Source: JACKDX01 sp964640175
Lineage (GTDB): Bacteria > Myxococcota_A > Polyangia > Polyangiales > GCA-016699535
Length of the DNA stretch: 64,000 nucleotides
Assembly: GCA_964640175.1 (NCBI GenBank)
Contig: CAZXFW010000002.1
Span: forward strand, 310,001-374,000
Direction: 5' to 3'
The notes beneath the pieces were generated by a model. It did no database searches. It saw only the letters and a list, made by a program, of their open reading frames with translations, and had not been told where the DNA came from. The translations under genes and the position numbers were made by a program. Shown in pieces: positions 1 to 7,824 of this stretch (the first letter of the stretch is position 1; every line of letters begins with the position of its first letter).

Positions 1-445
1 ATTCAAAGACGCCGTCGAAGCCTTTAAACAAGCACTTCGCCTTGCGCCTGGACACCAGAAGGCAGCATGGAATCTTGAGCTAGCACTTTTGCAGCTTCAA
101 GACGCTCAGCAAAAGCAACAACAGCAAGAAAACGAAAAAAAGGAACAGGACGAAAAAAGCCAAGACTCGTCCAAGGACCCACAAGACAAAAACAAAGAGA
201 ATCCATCTCCTCAGCAGCCTCAGGAACAGAATAAGCAGCCTTCGGAATCGAAGCCAAAAGACGCTACTCCTTCACAACCAGAACCAACCAAGCCCAAGGA
301 CAGCCCTTCAACCCAAACGCAACCCTTACCCTCTGAAGCTGAGCAAGTGCTCGACACCTTACAAAAGCGCGAAGAAAACCTGGAGCGTCACAAAGCCCGT
401 CTACGGTCCCTCCAAGAAAACCGTCGACCTTTAAAAGATTGGTAA
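1..445 (+). CDS. BatC-like TPR protein, 3' part only
   Basis: The open frame enters from the left edge (codons begin at base 2) and ends with TAA at 443-445, so about 147 C-terminal residues are present. The first residues (FKDAVEAFKQALRLAPG) are the second half of a TPR unit. A long Gln/Glu/Lys/Pro/Ser-rich, probably disordered linker follows, then a Leu/Arg helical end finishing RRPLKDW. A TPR followed by a charged linker and a basic end closing in DW is typical of BatC-type proteins. The downstream neighbours are batD (3-base gap) and batE, which supports the assignment. In Bat operons this protein works in the envelope with the von Willebrand-domain proteins BatA/BatB, expected upstream of the window. 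The N-terminus and any signal peptide are not visible. Confidence 0.75.
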   Translation, partial: FKDAVEAFKQALRLAPGHQKAAWNLELALLQLQDAQQKQQQQENEKKEQDEKSQDSSKDPQDKNKENPSPQQPQEQNKQPSESKPKDATPSQPEPTKPKDSPSTQTQPLPSEAEQVLDTLQKREENLERHKARLRSLQENRRPLKDW

Positions 446-448
446 TCT

Positions 449-2287
449 ATGGGTCAGAGGCTTTACTTTCCAATGGGTGTTTTGCTTGCGTCCAGCATCA
501 CAACTGTGGTGTCTGCGCAGACCGCTACTTTATCGATCGAAGCAGAAACAGAGCAACTTACTCCTGGACAGGTATTTCTTCTTGAGATACGCGCCGATGT
601 TGAAAACGGTGATACGGATAATCTAAAGCTGCCCAATTTGGATGCGTTTGAAGTTTTGGGGCATGACGTATCTACGCCGATGCAATTCAGTTTTAGCTTT
701 GGTTTTCGAGGAGCCGTGCGCACCATGCGTTCCACGGTCATACACCGCTTCAAACTGCGAGCACCAACGTCGCAAGGCCGCCATAGCATCGGCCCCGCCC
801 TTTTAAGACTTAAAGGCAAGGCATTTACCAGCAATGTTGTCACGGTCACTGTTGCTGGTGTTGGCAGCACACACCCTAACAGCACAATGGACCCGACAAG
901 AGCCATACCTCCCGAAGGAGAGCTGACTGGCGCCCACTACGACAGCAAAGCCTTCATCAGAACTGTCATCGATAACAAAACACCGTACGTTGGCGAGCAA
1001 GTCACGGTATCCTTTTTCCTCTATCTCGACGGCACATTGCGAGCATCGCCTGTGGTAACGCAAGAACCCACGATGCAGGGGTTTTGGACACACGATTTGC
1101 TCGGCTCTGCTCGAGCCTTAGAGCCAACAGTTCAACTCGTAAACGGACAGCCTTTTCGCGTCTACCTTCTACGTCGCATTGCAGCGTTTGCGCTCGATGC
1201 TGGTAAAACAAGCGTTGGAGCCATGCGAGTGAATATCCCAACTGGCTCTATTTTTGATGTATTTAACGGCTCCCTCCCTAGAGACCTCGAAAGAGCAAGC
1301 AACGACATCGTATTATCCATTAAACCACTGCCATCCCATGGTCCACCCAACGACGCTCCCGTACACATCGGCAGCATAGCATTGACTGCAGCTATTGATC
1401 GAACAGATATTGCAACACTGGATGCCGTCAAGTTTCGTATAATCGCACAAGGCACAGGCAACCTAGCGGGGCTTAACTTTCAATTGCCTGCTATTCCCGG
1501 ATTGCAACTACTCGCACCTGAGACTCACGATGAGGTTCGGGCCGTAGATGGCGTTGTCAGTGGCACACGTACCATGGAATGGTTAGTGATTCCCCAACAA
1601 CCAGGAAATTATACAATCCCTGCTATTACTGCACATGTTTGGAACCCTCAAACGCGAACCTTCACGCTAACCCATTCAGAACCAATCAGTTTACGTTCGA
1701 CAGGCAAAGGAGTTGCTCCAGGAACCGATGCGATTGCACCTGACTCTATTGCATCTCCAACGTTTGGCCCGATCCGCCTTCATAGCAAGCTAACCCGTGA
1801 CGCGCCGCCATTCGTCCAGAATCCGTGGTATCTCGCACTCATGGTTTTGCCTGCATTAGGAACACTTTTTGTATACGTCACCACTCGATCTAACGAACCG
1901 AGAAAACAAAAACGACACCGTAACATCGATAAAAAATCAGCCCTTTGGCTACAAGATCGCCTCAAACAATTGGAATCCACTGAGAGTTGGAATAATCCAC
2001 AAGCCTTTTACACTGAAATGGCTCGTGTCCTTCAGAGTACCCTTGAAACACATTTGGGAATCCATACAGGCAATCTCACTCGAAGTGAACTTTCGGAGAA
2101 ACTTCAAGCTCAAGACATGCCACCACATATTCTTCACCAATGGCTGTCTCTGATGGATCACGCTGACGCCGCCCGATTTGGATCTACAATTGCAGACCGC
2201 ACACAAATGCAAATTCAATTGGAAACTTTTAAACAACTTGTTGGGTTTCTTAATCTCAAGAAAAATCCTCACAAGGAAATCCTATGA
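449..2287 (+). CDS. batD: BatD family protein (Bat operon)
   Basis: This 612-residue protein starts 3 bases after the BatC-like gene. Residues 1-24 form a signal peptide ending VVSAQ. A long beta-rich extracytoplasmic region follows, with immunoglobulin-like repeats typical of BatD (TEQLTPGQVFLLEIRADV near residue 35, then LPNLDAFEVLG). One transmembrane helix lies at about 457-478, followed by a Lys/Arg-rich stretch and an alpha-helical cytoplasmic tail. This architecture matches the BatD family (historically 'oxygen tolerance'), thought to support envelope integrity together with BatA/B and MoxR-type ATPases; the exact role is unsettled. The last four bases overlap the batE start (ATGA), which indicates translational coupling. 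Confidence 0.85.
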   Translation: MGQRLYFPMGVLLASSITTVVSAQTATLSIEAETEQLTPGQVFLLEIRADVENGDTDNLKLPNLDAFEVLGHDVSTPMQFSFSFGFRGAVRTMRSTVIHRFKLRAPTSQGRHSIGPALLRLKGKAFTSNVVTVTVAGVGSTHPNSTMDPTRAIPPEGELTGAHYDSKAFIRTVIDNKTPYVGEQVTVSFFLYLDGTLRASPVVTQEPTMQGFWTHDLLGSARALEPTVQLVNGQPFRVYLLRRIAAFALDAGKTSVGAMRVNIPTGSIFDVFNGSLPRDLERASNDIVLSIKPLPSHGPPNDAPVHIGSIALTAAIDRTDIATLDAVKFRIIAQGTGNLAGLNFQLPAIPGLQLLAPETHDEVRAVDGVVSGTRTMEWLVIPQQPGNYTIPAITAHVWNPQTRTFTLTHSEPISLRSTGKGVAPGTDAIAPDSIASPTFGPIRLHSKLTRDAPPFVQNPWYLALMVLPALGTLFVYVTTRSNEPRKQKRHRNIDKKSALWLQDRLKQLESTESWNNPQAFYTEMARVLQSTLETHLGIHTGNLTRSELSEKLQAQDMPPHILHQWLSLMDHADAARFGSTIADRTQMQIQLETFKQLVGFLNLKKNPHKEIL

Positions 2288-3135
2288 AACCCTGGGTGCT
2301 TATCGCATCGTTGCTTGGCATTTTCACGGCGTCCGCGTACTATTCGACCTATGTTCGCGCGGCCCGAGGGCCCGCTCACCATTCTGCATACGTTCGCGCG
2401 GCCCAAGGGCCCGCTCACAGGCAACCAGAGTCTTTGGAGGCGATATTTCATCGAGCCAACACGGCTTACAATCTTGGCCACTACACTAACGCTGCAAAAG
2501 ACTATCAGCGGCTTATCGCGCTTGGCGTTCAAGACCCCGACGTATACTTTAATTTAGGCACAGCTTATGCAAAACTCGAAAAGTACGGACATGCCATTCG
2601 TGCTTTGGAACGTGCCTTTCGCCTCAATCCAAGCGACACACGCATCGAAAAAGCCATTGCTCTCGCAAATCAGATGCTGGCAGAGCGCCACACTCAATCA
2701 AGTGAAGGGACCCTCGTTCAATATCAACCGCCTTTCCTTCACTCGTTATTGCGACGCATGACACTCACTTTTTTAGGCATCCTTAGCTTATGTCTCAATA
2801 TAGTTTGTTTTGGATTGCTCATCATAAAGCGCATCTTTCAACGAGAAACACTAAACCTTATTGCTACAGTAGGAAGCGGCACAACAGCGCTTGGCCTTTT
2901 CATCACAGGAGCATTGATCCTAGCCAAATTGGGAATTGGAGGACATGACGAAGCTATTGTACTTCACGATCAAGCAAGCCTCAGACAAGGACCTACAAGC
3001 AAAGCAACCGAACATGGCCAAGCACTGGAAGGCGAGCATACCTTGGTTTTAAATAAAGAAGGAGAATACTATCTAGTTAGTTTTACCGATGGGCGTCGCG
3101 GCTGGATGCACGCTAAAAATGTCGGCAAAATCTGA
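2284..3135 (+). CDS. batE: BatE-like TPR/SH3 membrane protein
   Basis: This 283-residue protein overlaps batD by four bases. Residues 1-18 are a signal or anchor segment. Residues 19-45 are a tandem 13-residue repeat (YVRAARGPAH, then YVRAAQGPAH) encoded by a 39-bp DNA duplication. Two TPR units follow at about 48-120 (FNLGTAYAKLEKYGHAIRAL). Two hydrophobic helices lie at about 158-180 and 195-215. The C-terminal 60 residues look like a bacterial SH3 domain (ASLRQGPTS, GWMHAKNVGKI). TPR, membrane helices and SH3 in this order fit BatE. It is the last gene of the operon; the next gene is convergent 8 bases away. The repeat is not expected in the family and looks like an insertion between the anchor and the TPRs. 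Confidence 0.8.
   Translation: MKPWVLIASLLGIFTASAYYSTYVRAARGPAHHSAYVRAAQGPAHRQPESLEAIFHRANTAYNLGHYTNAAKDYQRLIALGVQDPDVYFNLGTAYAKLEKYGHAIRALERAFRLNPSDTRIEKAIALANQMLAERHTQSSEGTLVQYQPPFLHSLLRRMTLTFLGILSLCLNIVCFGLLIIKRIFQRETLNLIATVGSGTTALGLFITGALILAKLGIGGHDEAIVLHDQASLRQGPTSKATEHGQALEGEHTLVLNKEGEYYLVSFTDGRRGWMHAKNVGKI
2339..2418 (+). repeat. tandem 39-bp GC-rich repeat inside batE
   Basis: Two copies lie exactly 39 bp (13 codons) apart. The 30-bp cores 2350-2379 and 2389-2418 differ at only two positions, and weaker similarity continues 11 bp upstream of each. Each core contains GGCCC-(G/A)A-GGGCC, a short perfect inverted repeat. The unit is much richer in GC than the flanking DNA. It is read in frame as Tyr-Val-Arg-Ala-Ala-(Arg/Gln)-Gly-Pro-Ala-His. 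No further copy was noticed elsewhere in the window. Confidence 0.9.
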
Positions 3136-3143
3136 AAACGCCA

Positions 3144-4046
3144 TTATGGAGTTTTATGACGAATGTCTTGAATCTGCTTCATCAGGGCAACCGCACGCGC
3201 ATTTTCAGGATTCTCCAACAATACCTGACTAATGTATTTTTCAGCTTCGTCTAGTCGGCCTGCCTTTAGGGCAGTTTCTCCTTGATCGAGAAGTTCAATC
3301 GTCTGGCCCTGTTCGAGTGTAGAACTCATTCGTATGTTATCGCGCTGACTGAACCAGAGAGAAATAACCGTAACAGCCAGGCTTAATAGAAGAAGCCCTC
3401 CCACAACCGTGATGCTCAGAAACCAGCTTTTCGGAACTACGACAGAGCCTTTACTCTTGTCCGTGCCTTGACTCTCACCGTACATGACTGGCCGTGCTGT
3501 TTCAGATGGATGATTCGGTGTTATCCCAGGAACGGCCTGATCTGATCTAGATCGAGAAACATGTGGCACTAATGCCGTAGGCGCATCTGCCCGACTCGAA
3601 GCCGAACCATCAACTACCGTAAGAGTCGTGTCTCCAATCCGAATCTTGTCATTGAAGCCAAGAACCATTTCATATTGGGAGCGCCCATTCACTAAAGTTC
3701 CATTGCCACTACCAAGATCTTTCAACGTTAATACGCCATCCACATGCAAGATCTTCAGATGTTTTCGGGACACCGTAACGTCAGTTAAAATTACTTCATT
3801 GTCGATGCCACGCCCTATGCTTGTTTCGCCAGGATTAAGGACATAGGTTTTGCCTTTATCGCGGCCCTGTTCCACCAGTAACTGCGGAGGGCTGGGACGT
3901 TCATGGACGATGTGAGTCGGCTGCTCCGCTAAGATATTGTCGTTTTCAATTTGGGTAGCTTCGGCTTCCAATTCTTCCTGACTGGACCAGTCTTTCTTTT
4001 CATCAACATCATGCTTACCCTTGCCTACATCGTGCCAGATGCTCAT
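3144..4046 (-). CDS. FHA-domain membrane protein with TPR-like tail
   Basis: A 300-residue reading from the ATG at 4046, which has AAAGGA four bases upstream; an ATG at 4073 would add nine residues. The frame stays open to 4148, but that start lies upstream of the best promoter match. A phospho-threonine-binding FHA domain spans about 56-140, with the hallmarks SIGRG, VSRKHL and DLGSGNGTLVNG. After a Ser-rich linker there is one transmembrane helix at about 209-233, then a short TPR-like helix pair (ALKAGRLDEAEKYISQVL) expected outside the cytoplasm. It is divergent from a Ser/Thr kinase, so it may read that kinase's phosphorylation; that link is inference. Confidence 0.8.
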   Translation of the reverse strand: MSIWHDVGKGKHDVDEKKDWSSQEELEAEATQIENDNILAEQPTHIVHERPSPPQLLVEQGRDKGKTYVLNPGETSIGRGIDNEVILTDVTVSRKHLKILHVDGVLTLKDLGSGNGTLVNGRSQYEMVLGFNDKIRIGDTTLTVVDGSASSRADAPTALVPHVSRSRSDQAVPGITPNHPSETARPVMYGESQGTDKSKGSVVVPKSWFLSITVVGGLLLLSLAVTVISLWFSQRDNIRMSSTLEQGQTIELLDQGETALKAGRLDEAEKYISQVLLENPENARAVALMKQIQDIRHKTP

Positions 4047-4089
4047 ACCATCCTTTGACGAGTCACTTGCCATACTGGATAGGATAACT

Positions 4090-4117
4090 CTTTTACAAGC
4101 CTTCGTGGAACTGTAAA
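4090..4117 (-). promoter_or_regulatory. candidate sigma-70-type promoter of the FHA gene
   Basis: On the minus strand TTTACA (4117-4112) is followed after 16 bp by TAAAAG (4095-4090). The predicted transcript start, near 4083, lies upstream of the ATGs at 4073 and 4046 but downstream of the longest possible start at 4148, which argues against the long reading. This is a motif match only. Confidence 0.4.
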
Positions 4118-4169
4118 TGCCTATCCTCAAAAAGCGAAAGATTAACACCGAGCGTGGTACACTTGTGGC

Positions 4170-5807
4170 ATGTCTGCGAAAAGCCCGAATTCAGCCATGA
4201 ACTTCGGTCCGTATCATATCGTTCGGCGGTTGGCTGTCGGAGGCATGTCCGAGGTATTTCTAGCGCGACATATAGGCATCGAGGGCTTAGAACGGCAAGT
4301 CGTTATTAAACGGATTCGGCAAGGACTAAGCAAGGACGAAGAATTTCGGACTATGTTTCTGGATGAAGCACGCCTCATGGCTGCGTTATCACACCCTAAT
4401 ATTGCTCAAGTCTTTGATCTAGGACAAATGGAAGGCTCCTATCATCTCGTCATGGAGTACGTGCGCGGGCCAACACTTAATACTCTTTTACATGCAACGT
4501 CTAAACATGGCCATAAGAGTTTTCCTTTAAGCATTGCCCTTGGCATCGGCCTCGGCATTGCTGAAGCGCTAGCCTATGTCCATTCTAGGCGCGATGAGTT
4601 AGGTCGCCCACTTCGAATCGTCCATCGCGATCTTAAGCCTGCTAACATCATCGTAAGTTATGACGGAGCTGTAAAACTGATTGACTTTGGCATCGCCAAA
4701 GCCGCTTCTAAGGTGTACGAGACACGCACTGGCGTCATTAAAGGCACGTACGGATACATTGCTCCAGAGCAACTGGCACGTGGTGCATCGGTGGATCACC
4801 GCGTGGACGTCTTTGCCATGGGAGTCATCTTGTATGAGATGTGCGTAGGCACCCATCCTTTTGATATCAGCGACGAACCTAACCTCTTGGAGCGCATCCT
4901 TAACGCACGCTATGTGCGACCACGCAAAGCATCCCCCGAAATTCCAAAATCGTTAGACAAACTGATTGCAAGCTGTCTAGCGCCTCATCCAGAGGGACGC
5001 CCTGAAGACATGAATGCGTTAGTCAAACTAATCACCGAAGAGCAACTGCTCCTTGGACACTGCGCCTCCATGGCAGCCATTGGAAACCTTGTCCGTCATT
5101 TCGTGCAAGATACAGAGGGCCATGCCCCGGTTAAATCGCTAGTGAGCATTAGGCCTGCGTCTCTTGATCCCGCATTTTCGTCACCACTTGAAGGAACGGC
5201 CACAACTTCAGCAGAAGGCATGGTGGCACTGATTGAAGAGACCGAAGCCGAGGAAAGCACTCAACGCATTTCAGCAAACAACATGCAGATTCTTCGGGAA
5301 TTACCTCTTGTCACTTATGAGTACTCAGCGTCATCCTGGGAAGAAGCACAAACCATGGTAGCCAGCCAAGCTTCGGAGTTCACGGAAGGAGAAACCGCCC
5401 TTGTGGAAGACGTAGACTGGGCTGCATCCGTGCCCAAAGCCCAATCACAAAAAAGCGGATCTAAGTTCAGCATGTCGCTGGCCTTATTGCTTGCCATGCT
5501 TTTGCTCACCATAGGTGGATGGGTACTTCTAAACTCGCCATCCCGCCTAACTCCACCCGATAAGAACACAAGCACGCCATCAAAACTTACAGGCTCGATG
5601 CTACGAGAGCTGGACAAAGCTCCCCCCCCCACCCCAAGCGCTTCCTCAGCATCGGATTCGCCTACCTCGAAAGAAAGGGACGACAGCGAAGAAATCGACC
5701 CCACGATACAGGATGAAGCCGTCAGCACGACACCCAGCCAAGTAAAAGAGAGCCGGCGCTCTTCTCCATCATCCAAGCGTCGAGCACGAACACGAAAACG
5801 CCACTAG
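4170..5807 (+). CDS. Hanks-type Ser/Thr protein kinase with C-terminal membrane anchor
   Basis: The 545-residue protein has a complete kinase domain at about 13-290. It shows a glycine loop (AVGGMSEVF), catalytic lysine (VVIKRI), HRDLKPANI, DFGIAKA and the APE-equivalent IAPEQ. A linker of about 140 residues leads to a transmembrane helix at about 433-452. A Pro/Ser/Glu-rich tail with a basic end (RRARTRKRH) follows. It has no PASTA repeats. It is divergent from an FHA protein, a likely phospho-peptide reader. A second in-frame ATG at 4197, just before FGPYHIV, would also leave the kinase domain whole. A run of nine C at 5622-5630 in the tail is a potential slippage site. Confidence 0.93.
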   Translation: MSAKSPNSAMNFGPYHIVRRLAVGGMSEVFLARHIGIEGLERQVVIKRIRQGLSKDEEFRTMFLDEARLMAALSHPNIAQVFDLGQMEGSYHLVMEYVRGPTLNTLLHATSKHGHKSFPLSIALGIGLGIAEALAYVHSRRDELGRPLRIVHRDLKPANIIVSYDGAVKLIDFGIAKAASKVYETRTGVIKGTYGYIAPEQLARGASVDHRVDVFAMGVILYEMCVGTHPFDISDEPNLLERILNARYVRPRKASPEIPKSLDKLIASCLAPHPEGRPEDMNALVKLITEEQLLLGHCASMAAIGNLVRHFVQDTEGHAPVKSLVSIRPASLDPAFSSPLEGTATTSAEGMVALIEETEAEESTQRISANNMQILRELPLVTYEYSASSWEEAQTMVASQASEFTEGETALVEDVDWAASVPKAQSQKSGSKFSMSLALLLAMLLLTIGGWVLLNSPSRLTPPDKNTSTPSKLTGSMLRELDKAPPPTPSASSASDSPTSKERDDSEEIDPTIQDEAVSTTPSQVKESRRSSPSSKRRARTRKRH

Positions 5808-5810
5808 CAC

Positions 5811-5841
5811 TTGCACTTTACCTATGTGATTGCGCTATAAG
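5811..5841 (+). promoter_or_regulatory. candidate promoter of the parvulin/surA genes
   Basis: TTGCAC (5811-5816) and TATAAG (5836-5841) are separated by 19 bp, longer than ideal. A start near 5848 would leave a 20-base leader before the ATG at 5868 and would exclude the upstream GTG at 5844. Confidence 0.35.
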
Positions 5842-5867
5842 ACGTGCTGGCCTATGCTCCAGCGCCT

Positions 5868-6860
5868 ATGTCGCGGCAAGCTTCTAAAGCCCTCAGGCCC
5901 TGGCGTTCAGTCATCTTTCGCTCAGGAGCCTTGGCGTTTATCCTAGGTGGAGCATTGAGTTCTGGATGCAAGGCCTCCCCAAAGGAGGAACGCTCCCCAA
6001 AGTCCTCCTCCCAAGGATTAAATCAGAAACAAGCCCAAAAAGTATTAGCTCGCGTCGGAGATAGAACCATCACTGCAGGTGATTTCGCACAATTCTTGGA
6101 TGAGCAGTCACCTTATTTACGTAACCACTACCGCAGTCCGGAGCGGCGTCGTGAATTGCTCGACAATATGGTGAACTTTGAGCTCTTAGCCTTGGAGGCC
6201 ACGAAACGAGGCTATCATCGCGACCCCGATATTACCCGAATTGAAGCACAACTTATGATTGATGCCTTTCTCAAGGACACCATTGATGCCAAATTGCGTT
6301 TAGAAAGCATCAGTGACAAGGCAGTTGAAGAGTACTACCGAGATCATTCTCAAGAATATAACAAACCTGCCCAAGTTCGCGTGAGTCATATACTACTCGC
6401 CGACAAACAAACGGCCGCACAACTATTGCGCAACATTCTAGCCAACCAAAACGACGACACTTATTTCAATCGCATGGCAAAACAATTTTCGTTGGACGAA
6501 CGGAATCGCAATCAGGACGGTGACTTAAATTTCATTTCCCAGACAAAGGATCGAATGCCATCCGAACCCACATTGCCAGGCCCTCTGGTCAGCGCTGCAT
6601 TCAAATTAAAAAACATCGGAGATATCTATCCCCACGTGATAGAAACACCCGAGGGATATCATGTGCTTCGTCTCACCGCTAAACGCGAGGCACTTAAGCG
6701 TAGCTTAGAAGAAGTACGCAGACCCATACAAAATCTACTTCTTCAACAACGTCGCGAACAATTGGTAAAAGCTCTTGTTGATGACTTACGCTCCAAGGCT
6801 AAAATTCAAGAGAATCTCGAACGACTTAAGGACGTGCACCTTGATGCTCAAGCAAGCTAG
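5868..6860 (+). CDS. parvulin-type peptidyl-prolyl isomerase, predicted lipoprotein
   Basis: A 330-residue protein; an in-frame GTG at 5844 would add eight residues. A basic N-terminus and hydrophobic segment end in LSSGC, a plausible lipobox with the cysteine near residue 34. A SurA/PrsA-like helical region (VGDRTITAGDFAQFLDE, then RRELLDNMVNFELL) precedes a parvulin domain at about 170-275 (VRVSHILLADKQTA, ending with the YHVLRL strand). It probably assists folding of exported or outer-membrane proteins from the periplasmic side. The gene overlaps the next one, surA, by 17 bases, so the two chaperones are likely made together. Confidence 0.85.
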   Translation: MSRQASKALRPWRSVIFRSGALAFILGGALSSGCKASPKEERSPKSSSQGLNQKQAQKVLARVGDRTITAGDFAQFLDEQSPYLRNHYRSPERRRELLDNMVNFELLALEATKRGYHRDPDITRIEAQLMIDAFLKDTIDAKLRLESISDKAVEEYYRDHSQEYNKPAQVRVSHILLADKQTAAQLLRNILANQNDDTYFNRMAKQFSLDERNRNQDGDLNFISQTKDRMPSEPTLPGPLVSAAFKLKNIGDIYPHVIETPEGYHVLRLTAKREALKRSLEEVRRPIQNLLLQQRREQLVKALVDDLRSKAKIQENLERLKDVHLDAQAS

Positions 6861-7779
6861 CCTGATTGCAGCACTAAGCTGTTTAGCCATGCCGGCTCAC
6901 GCTGAAGTTCTTGAGCGAGTGGTCGCTGTCATCAATGAGCAGCCTATCTTTTTATCTGAAGTCCGCATGCGATCGCTGCCATTTATGAAGCAAGCGTTTC
7001 AAGCATCTTCCGATGATCAACGCCGCGCATTGATGGAGCGCATCTACAGCCAAGTGCTCGATCATATGATTAATGAAATGCTAATCGAGCAGCTCGCCAA
7101 GCAAATGCAGATCGAAATTTCTGACGCAGATGTCGATCGGGCCATCGACAACGTCCGGCAACAAAGTAATCTTACCGATGCTGATTTTTGGGCAGCTGTA
7201 GCCCAGCAAGGAATGAAAAGAGAGCAGTATCGATCTGACGTACGACGGCAACTTTTACGATTAAAGGTAATTAATCAGCGACTTCGAGGGCGCGTACGTA
7301 TCTCAGAGGAAGACATTCAGAGGCGCTACCAAGAACAAGCCGAAGAACGTGGGCACCAATTTCGCTTCCAACTTACACATCTGTTTTTCCCTGTTCCTGA
7401 AGGTGCTACAGAGGCCCAAGCCAAAGAAGCTTTTGAAACAGCTTCTTCCATACGTGAACAGGTCACCAAGGAAAATTTTGAAAGTTACATGGAACAGTAT
7501 AATGGCCAAGACTTGGGCTGGATTGAGCAGCAAGACCTCTCAGAAGAAGTGGTTAATGTATTATCAGCCATGGAGGCTGGTGACATTAGTCAACCCATGC
7601 CTGGACGAGGGGGATTCCATATTTTCTTTTTACGTGAAAAAGAACGCAGTGCCGAAGTTTCTTACGCAGCCGTACGGGAACAACTTTATCGGGAGCTTCT
7701 GGAAGAGACCATGGCTAAACAAGAACGGATTCTTCTAGAACAGCTACGTCGCGAAGCATTTATCGTCAAACGCCTCTGA
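6844..7779 (+). CDS. surA: SurA-like periplasmic chaperone/isomerase
   Basis: A 311-residue reading from the ATG at 6844, which gives a clean signal peptide (residues 1-20, ending PAHA); earlier in-frame starts lack this. The mature start ERVVAVINEQPIFLSEV is the conserved SurA N-terminal strand and helix. A SurA_N helical domain follows, then one parvulin domain at about 170-275 (QFRFQLTHLFFP, DLGWIEQQDL, GGFHIFFL). E. coli SurA has two parvulin domains; single-domain versions are common elsewhere. AAGGA lies upstream at 6824-6828. The expected role is escorting unfolded outer-membrane proteins through the periplasm. Confidence 0.85.
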   Translation: MLKQASLIAALSCLAMPAHAEVLERVVAVINEQPIFLSEVRMRSLPFMKQAFQASSDDQRRALMERIYSQVLDHMINEMLIEQLAKQMQIEISDADVDRAIDNVRQQSNLTDADFWAAVAQQGMKREQYRSDVRRQLLRLKVINQRLRGRVRISEEDIQRRYQEQAEERGHQFRFQLTHLFFPVPEGATEAQAKEAFETASSIREQVTKENFESYMEQYNGQDLGWIEQQDLSEEVVNVLSAMEAGDISQPMPGRGGFHIFFLREKERSAEVSYAAVREQLYRELLEETMAKQERILLEQLRREAFIVKRL

Positions 7780-7824
7780 ATTTGCCCCACGCAAGCCCAT
7801 AGGCTACATGGCAGCGGGCCAGAA

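Noticed and set aside
3135..3155. AAAAC/GTTTT inverted repeat between convergent batE and the FHA gene
   Set aside because: The stem is interrupted by a mismatch and has only two G-C pairs at the loop; too weak to call a bidirectional terminator.
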